Source of the DNA: Caballeronia sp. TF1N1
Lineage (GTDB): Bacteria; Pseudomonadota; Gammaproteobacteria; Burkholderiales; Burkholderiaceae
Reading direction: 5' to 3'
Length of the DNA stretch: 64,000 bases
NCBI RefSeq assembly: GCF_022878925.1
Contig: NZ_CP084626.1
Span: 372,001-436,000, forward strand
Every line of letters starts with the position of its first letter. Position 1 is the first letter of the stretch. Shown in pieces: positions 1 through 8,227 of this stretch. The position numbers and the translations under genes were made by a program. The notes beneath the pieces are model-generated. The model made no database searches. It was not told where the DNA came from and saw nothing but the letters and a program-made list of their open reading frames with translations.

Positions 1-863
1 TTGCCAATATCCTCGCACACCGGAATCTGATTCTCGTGTTTCTTCGAGCTATTCGCGTGACTCGCATCGATCATCAAGCGCGCCGCTAATCCCGCCTTGC
101 CGATATCGCTGCAAGCCGCATCGACACTAGCGGCATCGAAATTCGGCGATTTACCGCCGCGTAAAATGATATGGCAATCCTCGTTGCCGGCGGTGGAAAC
201 GATCGCCGAATGTCCGCCCTTCGTGACCGACAGGAAATGATGCGGCTGCGAAGCGGCCTTGATAGCATCGACGGCAATCTTGACGTTTCCATCCGTGCCA
301 TTTTTAAAGCCCACCGGACAAGACAATCCCGATGCAAGCTCACGGTGAACCTGAGATTCGGTAGTCCGCGCCCCAATCGCGCCCCACGAAATCAGGTCCG
401 CAATGTACTGCGGACTAATCATATCCAGATACTCGGTGCCGGCCGGCAAACCAAGCTCGTTGATATGCATGAGCAATTCTCGCGCAGCCCGCAATCCATC
501 ATTGATCTTGAAGCTGTTATCCATGTACGGATCGTTGATCAGCCCCTTCCAGCCCACCGTGGTACGCGGCTTTTCGAAGTACACGCGCATCACGATTTCC
601 AATTCGCCCGCGAAGCGCTTACGCTGCTCGATCAGTCGTCCCGCATATTCCATCGCCGCCTTGGGATCGTGAATGGAGCACGGTCCGACGATCACGATCA
701 AGCGATCATCCATTCCGTGCAGTATGCGATGCATCGACTTGCGCGCGTTGTAAATCAGTTCCGACACGGGTTCGGCGCAAGGGAATTCGCGGATCAGATG
801 CGCGGGAGGCGTCAGTTCTTTCAGCTCACGAATGCGGACATCGTCGGTATTGTGCGGGGGCAT
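1..863 (-). CDS. aroG: 3-deoxy-7-phosphoheptulonate (DAHP) synthase, class I, 3' end cut by window
   Basis: This enzyme condenses phosphoenolpyruvate and erythrose 4-phosphate to DAHP, the first step of the shikimate pathway. Reading leftward from the ATG at 863, the product begins MPPHNTDDVRIRELKEL and carries the GPCSIHD segment typical of AroF/G/H-type enzymes. Near the left edge it has the ASHANSSKKHENQ stretch. About 287 codons are present. The family is about 350 residues long, so roughly 65 C-terminal residues lie outside the window. The start is supported by GGAG a few bases upstream on the minus strand. I cannot tell which aromatic amino acid, if any, inhibits it. The family call is firm; the symbol aroG rather than aroF or aroH is by convention. 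Confidence 0.93.
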   Translation of the reverse strand, partial: MPPHNTDDVRIRELKELTPPAHLIREFPCAEPVSELIYNARKSMHRILHGMDDRLIVIVGPCSIHDPKAAMEYAGRLIEQRKRFAGELEIVMRVYFEKPRTTVGWKGLINDPYMDNSFKINDGLRAARELLMHINELGLPAGTEYLDMISPQYIADLISWGAIGARTTESQVHRELASGLSCPVGFKNGTDGNVKIAVDAIKAASQPHHFLSVTKGGHSAIVSTAGNEDCHIILRGGKSPNFDAASVDAACSDIGKAGLAARLMIDASHANSSKKHENQIPVCEDIG

Positions 864-911
864 TTCTTTTCTCCTGCGTCTCTTTCAATCAAAACCAACG
901 TGTGAAGGGCG

Positions 912-943
912 AAAAAAAACCGCCAGACTCGCTGGCGGTTTTT
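912..943. terminator. bidirectional rho-independent terminator between tldD and aroG
   Basis: A perfect 7-bp stem (CCGCCAG at 920–926, CTGGCGG at 932–938) has a 5-base loop. It is flanked by eight A on the left (912–919) and TTTTT on the right (939–943). It therefore reads as a hairpin plus U-tract on both strands. On the minus strand it would stop transcripts leaving tldD before aroG. The rest of the 864–1214 gap holds no gene that I can support. Confidence 0.7.
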
Positions 944-1214
944 CGGGAATTTGGTTTTGCGTACTTACCGTACTTGCAACGACCCCTCTCCATCCGCCAG
1001 CGGCTTGAGATGCCAAAAGAAATAAAAATAAAACTTGGCGGTCATGGCTTAAGAGAGAAAAGTCTGTCGCAAAAAATCAGGTAGCTGCTTTTATAACCGC
1101 AAACACGCGGCGCTGGCAAGCCTTCCACTCGAAGAACGCGGGAATCCCGCATCGCCGGCCCGTGCAATCGCAAACGCAGCCCGAAGCGACGCGGAAAGCC
1201 CGCATCGAAAAACA

Positions 1215-2681
1215 TCAAACCGTGCCGCCCACCGTCATCTTTTCGATGCGCAACGTCGGTTGCCCAACGCCCACCGGCACGCTCTGGCCTTCCTTGCCGC
1301 ACACGCCGACGCCCGTATCCAGCGACATGTCGTTACCGATCATCGTCACGTATTTGAGCGATTCCGGTCCGCTGCCGATCAAGGTCGCGCCCTTCACCGG
1401 ATACGTGATCTTGCCGTCCTCGATCATGTACGCCTCGGACGCCGAAAACACGAACTTGCCGTTGGTGATATCCACCTGACCGCCGCCGAAATTCACCGCG
1501 TACAAGCCTTTCTTCACCGAAGCCAGAATCTCCTTCGGGTCCTTGTCGCCGTTGAGCATGTACGTGTTGGTCATGCGCGGCATCGGCAGGGCGGCGTAGG
1601 ATTCGCGGCGCGCGTTGCCCGTCACGGGCATCTTCATCAAACGCGCGTTGAGCGAATCCTGAATGTAGCCCTTGAGAATGCCGTCCTCGATCAGCGTCGT
1701 GCACTGCGTCGGATTGCCTTCGTCGTCGATGTTGAGCGAGCCGCGCCGATTCGGCAGCGTGCCGTCATCGACCACGGTCACGCCCTTCGCCGCGACCTGT
1801 TCGCCGATACGACCCGCGAACGCCGACGATCCCTTGCGGTTGAAGTCGCCTTCCAGCCCGTGCCCGATTGCTTCGTGCAAGAGCACGCCCGGCCAGCCCG
1901 GCCCGAGCACGACGGTCATGGCGCCTGCGGGTGCCGGACGCGCTTCCAGGTTCACCAGCGCCGCGTGCACCGCGTCGTCGACGTAGCGGTTCAGGATGTC
2001 GTCGGTGAAATAGCCATAGTCGAAGCGTCCGCCACCGCCGCCCGTGCCGATCTCGCGGCGTCCGTTTTGCTCGGCGATCACCGTGACCGATACGCGCACG
2101 AGCGGTCGCACGTCGGCGGCGAGCGCGCCGTCGCTGCGCGCCACCAGCACGACGTCGTATTCACCGGCGAGCCCGGCCATGACTTGCGTGATGCGCGGAT
2201 CGCGGCCGCGCGCCATCTGTTCGACGCGCTCCAGCAGCTTCACCTTCGCGTCGGAATCAAGCGAATGCAGCGGATCGGCGGGTAAATACAGATCGCGGCC
2301 CGACACGCCCGTGAGCGTGCTCGCCGACTTGATTTTGTGCTTGCCGCCGCCCGCCTTGGCGATCGCGCGTGTTGCGTGCGCCGCCTGGCGAATCGATTCG
2401 GGCGAGAGATCGTCGGAGTAGGCGAAAGCCGTGCGCTCGCCCGAAACGGCGCGCACGCCGACGCCCTGATCGATGCTGAAGCTGCCCGATTTGACGATGC
2501 CTTCTTCCAGACTCCACGCTTCGCTGCGCGTGGACTGGAAATAGAGGTCGGCGTAATCGACGCGATGCGTGAAAATTTCCGCAAGCGTACGTGTGATAAG
2601 CCCCTCGTCGAGGCCATACGGCGTAAGCAAAACGTCCTTCGCCGTGACCAGATTCCTAATGCCGGGTTCGATGATGTTCAT
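1215..2681 (-). CDS. tldD: TldD metalloprotease subunit
   Basis: TldD is one half of the TldD/TldE(PmbA) zinc protease, which trims unfolded peptides and in some bacteria matures peptide antibiotics or degrades the CcdA antitoxin. The 488-residue product is full length for the family (about 480). The zinc-binding HEAIGH motif is at residues 269–274 and the conserved downstream cysteine is C461 in a [13 protein letters not shown] segment. Glycine-rich strands around 210–220 and the [12 protein letters not shown] stretch near 312 are also family-typical. The partner pmbA is not in the window, which is normal because the two are often unlinked. The gene lies 133 bp downstream of the nitrilase gene on the same strand, so co-transcription is likely. 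Confidence 0.96.
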   Translation of the reverse strand: MNIIEPGIRNLVTAKDVLLTPYGLDEGLITRTLAEIFTHRVDYADLYFQSTRSEAWSLEEGIVKSGSFSIDQGVGVRAVSGERTAFAYSDDLSPESIRQAAHATRAIAKAGGGKHKIKSASTLTGVSGRDLYLPADPLHSLDSDAKVKLLERVEQMARGRDPRITQVMAGLAGEYDVVLVARSDGALAADVRPLVRVSVTVIAEQNGRREIGTGGGGGRFDYGYFTDDILNRYVDDAVHAALVNLEARPAPAGAMTVVLGPGWPGVLLHEAIGHGLEGDFNRKGSSAFAGRIGEQVAAKGVTVVDDGTLPNRRGSLNIDDEGNPTQCTTLIEDGILKGYIQDSLNARLMKMPVTGNARRESYAALPMPRMTNTYMLNGDKDPKEILASVKKGLYAVNFGGGQVDITNGKFVFSASEAYMIEDGKITYPVKGATLIGSGPESLKYVTMIGNDMSLDTGVGVCGKEGQSVPVGVGQPTLRIEKMTVGGTV

Positions 2682-2814
2682 GCGGTGCCTGTTGCGAGTT
2701 CGGTGATATTTCAGACCATTCTAATGGCTGACGGGGTTCGGTCATGTGCGGAGAAAAAATCGCGCTTTCAAGACCGTCGGAAAACCTATTTTCAAGATAC
2801 TTGGCGCGCGCGTC

Positions 2815-3642
2815 TCAGCCGATCACGCGATGCCGATACGCCGGCAAGCTCTGTCGCACTGACGCAATGCGCGCCGGATCGATCTGGCCGGCCACGACGC
2901 CCGCGCCTTCATCGCGCACGTCGATGATTTCGCCCCAAGGGTCGATCAGGATGCTGTGGCCGAAAGTGCGCCGGCCGTTTTCATGTTTGCCGCCTTGTGC
3001 CGCGGCGAGGACGTAGCACTGGTTTTCAATGGCGCGGGCGCGTAGCAAGATTTCCCAATGTGCCTTGCCGGTCGTGTAGGTGAACGCGGAGGGGACGACC
3101 ATCAACGCGCAGTCGCCCATTTTTCGATACAGCTCCGGGAATCGCAGGTCGTAGCACACCGAAAGGCCGACTCGTCCGAATGGCGCGTCGAAAGTCCGCA
3201 CTTCGCTGCCGGGGCAGATGGTGCGCGCTTCGTCGAACGATTCCTCGCCTTTCTCGAAATTGAAGAGGTGAATCTTGTCGTAGCGCCCAACCTGCTTGCC
3301 GGCGGGGTCGAACACGAGCGTGGTGTTCAATACGCGATCCGGCTCCGCCGACTGCAACGGCAAAGTCCCGCCGATCACCCACACGCGATGCTCGCGCGCC
3401 GCATCGGACAAGAATTGCTGGATCGGACCCGCGCCCGGCGTCTCGCGAATGGCGCGTTTGTCGGTGTCCTTGAAGCCCATGTAGCAGAAGTATTCGGGCA
3501 GGAGCACGAGTTGGGCGCCGTCGCGCGCGGCTTCCGCGATCAGCCGGCCGGCCTCGGTCAGGTTGCGATCGCGGTCCGGCGCGCTGACCATCTGTAGCGC
3601 GGCGACGCGGAAATTCGCGCTTTCGCTCGATTTATCGTTCAT
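2815..3642 (-). CDS. carbon-nitrogen hydrolase, Nit1/Nit2-like (deaminated glutathione amidase type)
   Basis: This is a nitrilase-superfamily amidase. The Glu-Lys-Cys triad is visible as LLPEYFCY, YDKIHLFNFEKGEESF and VGLSVCYDLRFPELYR; counted from the upstream TTG these are E57, K130 and C170. The IHLFNFEKG pattern fits the Nit branch that hydrolyses deaminated glutathione, a metabolite-repair reaction, better than plant-type nitrilases. I start at the ATG at 3642 (275 aa). An in-frame TTG at 3663 would add MANAHKN but has no clear ribosome site. Order with yhdP upstream and tldD downstream on the same strand suggests one transcription unit. The exact substrate is inference. Confidence 0.88.
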   Translation of the reverse strand: MNDKSSESANFRVAALQMVSAPDRDRNLTEAGRLIAEAARDGAQLVLLPEYFCYMGFKDTDKRAIRETPGAGPIQQFLSDAAREHRVWVIGGTLPLQSAEPDRVLNTTLVFDPAGKQVGRYDKIHLFNFEKGEESFDEARTICPGSEVRTFDAPFGRVGLSVCYDLRFPELYRKMGDCALMVVPSAFTYTTGKAHWEILLRARAIENQCYVLAAAQGGKHENGRRTFGHSILIDPWGEIIDVRDEGAGVVAGQIDPARIASVRQSLPAYRHRVIG

Positions 3643-3699
3643 ATTTTTGTGCGCATTTGCCAAAAAAGGTGACGAAAATAGGGCGGAACCGTGTCGCCT

Positions 3700-6600
3700 T
3701 CACGGAGCGACTGCTGGTACGGCAGCAGGGACAGCGGCGGCGGCAGGTGTTTCGATCTTACCCTGATCGCCCCGCAGGCGCTGAACGACCGGTTTGGACC
3801 AGGGACCGGTGATCGAATAGTCGAGTTCGAACGCCTTCTGAATGGACTTCGACAATGCGAGATCGGCGGCCAGCGCGCCCAGACCGAGCAGCGGATTGAT
3901 GACCGCCGCGCCGATTGCGACCGCGCCCGCGCCGACGGTCGGTATGACCTTAACGTGCAAATCCTGCGTGCGTTGCGGCAGGTCGACGAGTCCTTGCATC
4001 TGCACGCGCGCGGGCGATGTGATCATCACCAGATCGTCCGTCCTCGCGATGCCCTGTTCGATATGCGCGTCGCCCGTGACTTTCTCGAACGGCAGTCCCT
4101 TGCCGACGACATCCTGAAAATGCAGCGTGAGCAGATTCGCAAGGCTGCGCAAGCTGAAGATGCCGAGCCATTTCGCGGCGCCGGGCGCGCGCAGAATTTG
4201 GCCGTGACGCAAATCGACAGCGACGTTGCCATCGAGCGAATTTGGATCGACTGTCGTCGGGCCGCCGTTCCACGCCGCGTGACCGGACACCGTGCCCGCG
4301 CCGTGATTGACCGTGCGCGGCAGACCGAAGCGGTCGATCAACTGACCGGCGTCGTTCACGTCGAGCTTGAAGTCGAGTGCCGTGCGGCGCGGAAAGGTGT
4401 CGTCGTTCGCGGGTTTCACGGCGGTCGAGACCACGCCGCCCGGCAGCGTGCGCCACGTCGCGTTTGCGGTGAGCGTGGCGTCGGGGTTCGCGAGTTCGAG
4501 CTTGTCGAGCGTCCAGACGGGTTGATCGGCGATGACTTCGTTATGCGCATCGACCTGAAGCCGGCCGAGATCGTGCTCGCGATATACGAGCTCGTTCACG
4601 ATGAGATCGATCGCGGGCATGTTGCGCGGCGGCTTGCTCACGATGCGTTCGTCCGGCGCGTTCGTCGCCGCTATCTTCTCGGGAATGACCACTTTGTCGA
4701 GGCGCGCCTGCAATGCGCCCGGACTTCCCTTGAGCGCGCCCGGCGTGAACGCGAGCGTGCCCGTCACCTGATTCGACGCCACGTTCGCCTGCCATTTGCG
4801 ATTCGCCGGCTCTTCGTTCGCGCCGATCCGCACGTTGTCCCAGCGGCGGTCGAGCAGCTTGAGCGTGGTGAAGCGGATGTCGGCACGCGTCGGGATGAAC
4901 TGCCTGACCATATCGCTCATCGGTGGCGAGGCGGGCGCGGCTGTATCGGCCGCGGGTGAAGCGCTCGCGGATGCGTTGATATCGGCGATGAACTTGCGCC
5001 ACGCGTCGGCATCGAGCGTGTTCATATCGACGGATGCCGACACGCCTTCGGCGGGCAACGCCGCCGGCTTGTTCACGGCGATGGCGCCGCGCGCAACCTT
5101 CAGCCGGGCGCGCATGTTCATCGGCTCGGCGGGGTTCTGCGGATCGACCGTGACCTGCGCGCGGCCGATTTGCTGCAGCGAGTAATGCGCCTGCACGGGC
5201 CCGAACGTGAGTTGCGCGTCATGCAGATCCGAAGGCCCGCCAGGCGCGGGCTGAAAGGTGAACGCGAACGGCATGGGCGTGCCCTTCGCCTTCCCGAACG
5301 GCGCGGGCAGATCGAAGCCGATGCCCGTCAGATCCGAACTCGCCTGCACGACAGGCAACGCGTTCTTCACGCCATGCACGTGCGCCTGATACGGCGCGGA
5401 ACCGTCGATGCGCTTCAGGAACTGCGCGACCTGCGGCGTGATGCGCGTGTTCAGACGCTGTGCCGCGTCCGCGCCGATGCGCCCGTTCACATCGAACGTG
5501 TAGCTGCCGTCCGGTTGCACGCCGCCTTTCGCGCGCACGTCGCCGCCGAGCAGTTGCGCGTTCAGTCCGTCGAGCGTCACGGTCTTCGCCGCGAAATTCG
5601 CCTTGCCGCGCAGATGTTCGAGCGGCGGCAGATTGCCATAAGCGACTTCGTTGTCTGCGAACGTGAGCGAGCCTTTGTATTCGGTGCGAAGCGGCGGCGC
5701 GGGCGGCGGCGGCCGGAATCGCGGAATGCCGAGCGTAAGCGCGAGCGCGGCATCGCCTTTAGCTTGCAGTTTGCGCGTGGCGTGCTTGGCCATCAGGCCG
5801 AGCGAACTGTCGTCGACATACTGAAGCATGTCCGAGAGCGGTCCGCGTGCTTGCCCGTCGATCCACAGTTTCGATTCGCGGTCGCCGGTATCGTCGATTC
5901 GCCCGCTCAGATTCGATACCTTCACGCCACGATAATGTCCGCGCTCGACATCGAAGCGCAGTTTGTTTTGCGCGAGCTTGAACGTGCCGTCGATCCCGTC
6001 GAAACCCGGCCAGATGCTCGGCATGCCGTTGGCGAGTTTGCGCGGCGGGAACGGCGTCGGATCGAAACGGCCGCCGGTGAACGGCGCCTCGATGCGAAAC
6101 ACGCCCGCGTCCGGCGCCTTCGCATACGGGAACTTGGTGAGGTCGCCATGCACTTCGAGCACGCTGTTGCGCGCCACGCCCGCTTGCAGCGCATGCCCGA
6201 GATAGACGCGCACGCGTTCGTTGAGACTCGTCGGCAGATAGCGCACGAGCCTTGTGACCTGCATGTGCGCGATCTTCGCCTTGAGATCGAGATTGCCGCG
6301 CCCGTGGCCCTGATTCCAATATGAAGCAGTGACGTCGCCTTCGGCATCGGCGTTCTTCACACGCAGCGTGTCGAGGTGAATGGTGAATGCGCGGCGCAAT
6401 TCGCCGGGCGCGATTTCATCGGCGACGGTCCAGGTTGCGTGGCCTTGCAGCGTATCGAAGGTCAGACGCGGATCATCGAACGCGCCGGGAATGGTGATGG
6501 CCGCATTTTTCGTATCGATGTCGATAGCGCCTTGCGCCTCGTTGGCATCGACATGACCCCACAGATTTTCGATGCCCGGAATGCCCGCACGCGGATGGTT

Positions 6601-8022
6601 GTTCACGGTAAGTCCCGGCGGCGGTTCCTGCGCCTGCACGCTGATGCCCTGCAAGTCGGCCTTGAGCGTGAAGTGCAAGAGCTTGGCGTCGCCTTTTTCG
6701 TGCTGCTGCTTTACCTCTTCTTCATTGCGCGGCGCCGCGCGCTCCGTGTAGATCGAGTAGTTCGCAATCTGCCCGCGCGGATTGAAGCGCACGAGTTCGT
6801 TGAGCACGCGCGGCGGCACGGGCAGCGCCCGCACGAAGTCCGCGAGGATGCCGAGATCGACGTGATCGCCCGCGACGCGAAACATCAATCCCTTGCCAAC
6901 CGATCCCGGCCGGTACGTGCCCGTGAGCGTATGCGCCGCCAGAAGACGCGCGACCGGCGTGCCGTCCGAGAGCGCGGGCTGACCGAGTTCGGCATGGATG
7001 TCGGACAGATTCAGCGTGTAGGCCGTGTCGTTCTTGTCGATGGTCCAGTCGAAGCGCGCAATCGGCAATTCGAGGCGCGGCTGGGTGGCGCGCACGCGCA
7101 GCGCGACGTTGCCGCCGTTTAGATCGCCGCCTGCCTTTTGCAACTGGCCGCGCGCGAAGTCCACCCAGATACGGTTTTCGACGCGGCCATCGTAGATCTG
7201 AAAAGGCAGCTTCACGTAGCGGCCGAGCGTCGGCAGGTCGAGCGGCCCGGTGGAAACGTAGAGACGTCCGGTCCAGTTCGCGGGTGCGCCCATCGCGGTG
7301 AACGGCTCGTGGCGAAAGTCCGCGCGCACATCGAGCGGGCCGTGCAGCACGTCGCCGTCGGCGGGTGCATCGAGTGCGAGCCGATGCCGCAAGCCGTCGT
7401 TGAGGATGGTCAGTTGCAGGCGCTTGAACGCCACTTCGGGCGCGTCGCGTTCGGCATCGCGCCAACGCAGCGTGCCGTCGCGCAGACGAATGCGGTCTTG
7501 TCCGAGCAGCCAGTTCGTGAACGCACCAGAACCCGTGCGATGCGTGGGAACAGGCACGCCCGCCACGGTCAGTTCACCCTTGGCATTGCGCGCGACGATG
7601 ACATCGGGACCATCGACGGTGAGATCGGCAAGCTTCGGCCGAAGATGCAGCAGCGAGCCCCACGCGATGCTCGCGCGCGCATGCGGCACCGCCACGCCGG
7701 GCGATCCGTCGGCGGCGTCGATACGCAGATTGTCGATCAGAAAGGTGGGTTGCGAACCCGCCATGACCGCCGTGATCCGGCCGATATGTAGCTGCGCGTG
7801 AATGCGCGAGGAAACGAGTTGCTCGATGCGCGGCCGGAACGAATCGACCTGCGGCAACACGATATAGCGCAGCGCGAGATAGATGCCCGCAACCGCGAAG
7901 TACACCACGGCCGCGAACACGAGAACGATTTTGAAGACGCGTGAAAGCACGCGCTCGGCGTTGCCGCTGGGCTGGGCTTGTCCAACTTCGGTCGGGTCGA
8001 CGGATCGTCTGCTGTCGGACAT
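3700..8022 (-). CDS. yhdP: YhdP family AsmA-like envelope protein
   Basis: This is a very large (1440 aa) inner-membrane-anchored protein of the AsmA-like/YhdP group. Family members are bridge-like proteins implicated in moving phospholipids from the inner to the outer membrane. Residues 31–54 (FKIVLVFAAVVYF...) form the single N-terminal membrane anchor. The rest is a long repetitive beta-rich periplasmic region, and a C-terminal conserved segment contains VGAGAVAIGAAVINPLLGLGAL before a short tail. An in-frame start at 8208 exists, but it would add 62 low-complexity residues reaching into the glnE promoter region, so I chose the ATG at 8022, directly before the anchor. The end lies 57 bp before the nitrilase start. 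Confidence 0.9.
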   Translation of the reverse strand: MSDSRRSVDPTEVGQAQPSGNAERVLSRVFKIVLVFAAVVYFAVAGIYLALRYIVLPQVDSFRPRIEQLVSSRIHAQLHIGRITAVMAGSQPTFLIDNLRIDAADGSPGVAVPHARASIAWGSLLHLRPKLADLTVDGPDVIVARNAKGELTVAGVPVPTHRTGSGAFTNWLLGQDRIRLRDGTLRWRDAERDAPEVAFKRLQLTILNDGLRHRLALDAPADGDVLHGPLDVRADFRHEPFTAMGAPANWTGRLYVSTGPLDLPTLGRYVKLPFQIYDGRVENRIWVDFARGQLQKAGGDLNGGNVALRVRATQPRLELPIARFDWTIDKNDTAYTLNLSDIHAELGQPALSDGTPVARLLAAHTLTGTYRPGSVGKGLMFRVAGDHVDLGILADFVRALPVPPRVLNELVRFNPRGQIANYSIYTERAAPRNEEEVKQQHEKGDAKLLHFTLKADLQGISVQAQEPPPGLTVNNHPRAGIPGIENLWGHVDANEAQGAIDIDTKNAAITIPGAFDDPRLTFDTLQGHATWTVADEIAPGELRRAFTIHLDTLRVKNADAEGDVTASYWNQGHGRGNLDLKAKIAHMQVTRLVRYLPTSLNERVRVYLGHALQAGVARNSVLEVHGDLTKFPYAKAPDAGVFRIEAPFTGGRFDPTPFPPRKLANGMPSIWPGFDGIDGTFKLAQNKLRFDVERGHYRGVKVSNLSGRIDDTGDRESKLWIDGQARGPLSDMLQYVDDSSLGLMAKHATRKLQAKGDAALALTLGIPRFRPPPPAPPLRTEYKGSLTFADNEVAYGNLPPLEHLRGKANFAAKTVTLDGLNAQLLGGDVRAKGGVQPDGSYTFDVNGRIGADAAQRLNTRITPQVAQFLKRIDGSAPYQAHVHGVKNALPVVQASSDLTGIGFDLPAPFGKAKGTPMPFAFTFQPAPGGPSDLHDAQLTFGPVQAHYSLQQIGRAQVTVDPQNPAEPMNMRARLKVARGAIAVNKPAALPAEGVSASVDMNTLDADAWRKFIADINASASASPAADTAAPASPPMSDMVRQFIPTRADIRFTTLKLLDRRWDNVRIGANEEPANRKWQANVASNQVTGTLAFTPGALKGSPGALQARLDKVVIPEKIAATNAPDERIVSKPPRNMPAIDLIVNELVYREHDLGRLQVDAHNEVIADQPVWTLDKLELANPDATLTANATWRTLPGGVVSTAVKPANDDTFPRRTALDFKLDVNDAGQLIDRFGLPRTVNHGAGTVSGHAAWNGGPTTVDPNSLDGNVAVDLRHGQILRAPGAAKWLGIFSLRSLANLLTLHFQDVVGKGLPFEKVTGDAHIEQGIARTDDLVMITSPARVQMQGLVDLPQRTQDLHVKVIPTVGAGAVAIGAAVINPLLGLGALAADLALSKSIQKAFELDYSITGPWSKPVVQRLRGDQGKIETPAAAAVPAAVPAVAP

Positions 8023-8227
8023 GCTGCGGCTAGTCGGCGATATGGTAGTTTTGCGTGTTTGACGCTGCAATGTAACACAGGGAAAAGCGGGCAAGGCTTG
8101 GCCGCGCCGCTCTGGAAAAGTCTCTCGGAGCCGCTTCGGATAAGCCTCGCGGACCATTGGTTCAAACCGCTTCGCTGCCCGTGTACGATCAGCATCTGTA
8201 CCAAGCAACGAGCGAGCCTACCCTTTC

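Noticed and set aside
8023..8208. N-terminal extension of YhdP to the start at 8208.
   Set aside because: It adds 62 residues with no resemblance to the family, ahead of the membrane anchor, and would consume the glnE promoter region.
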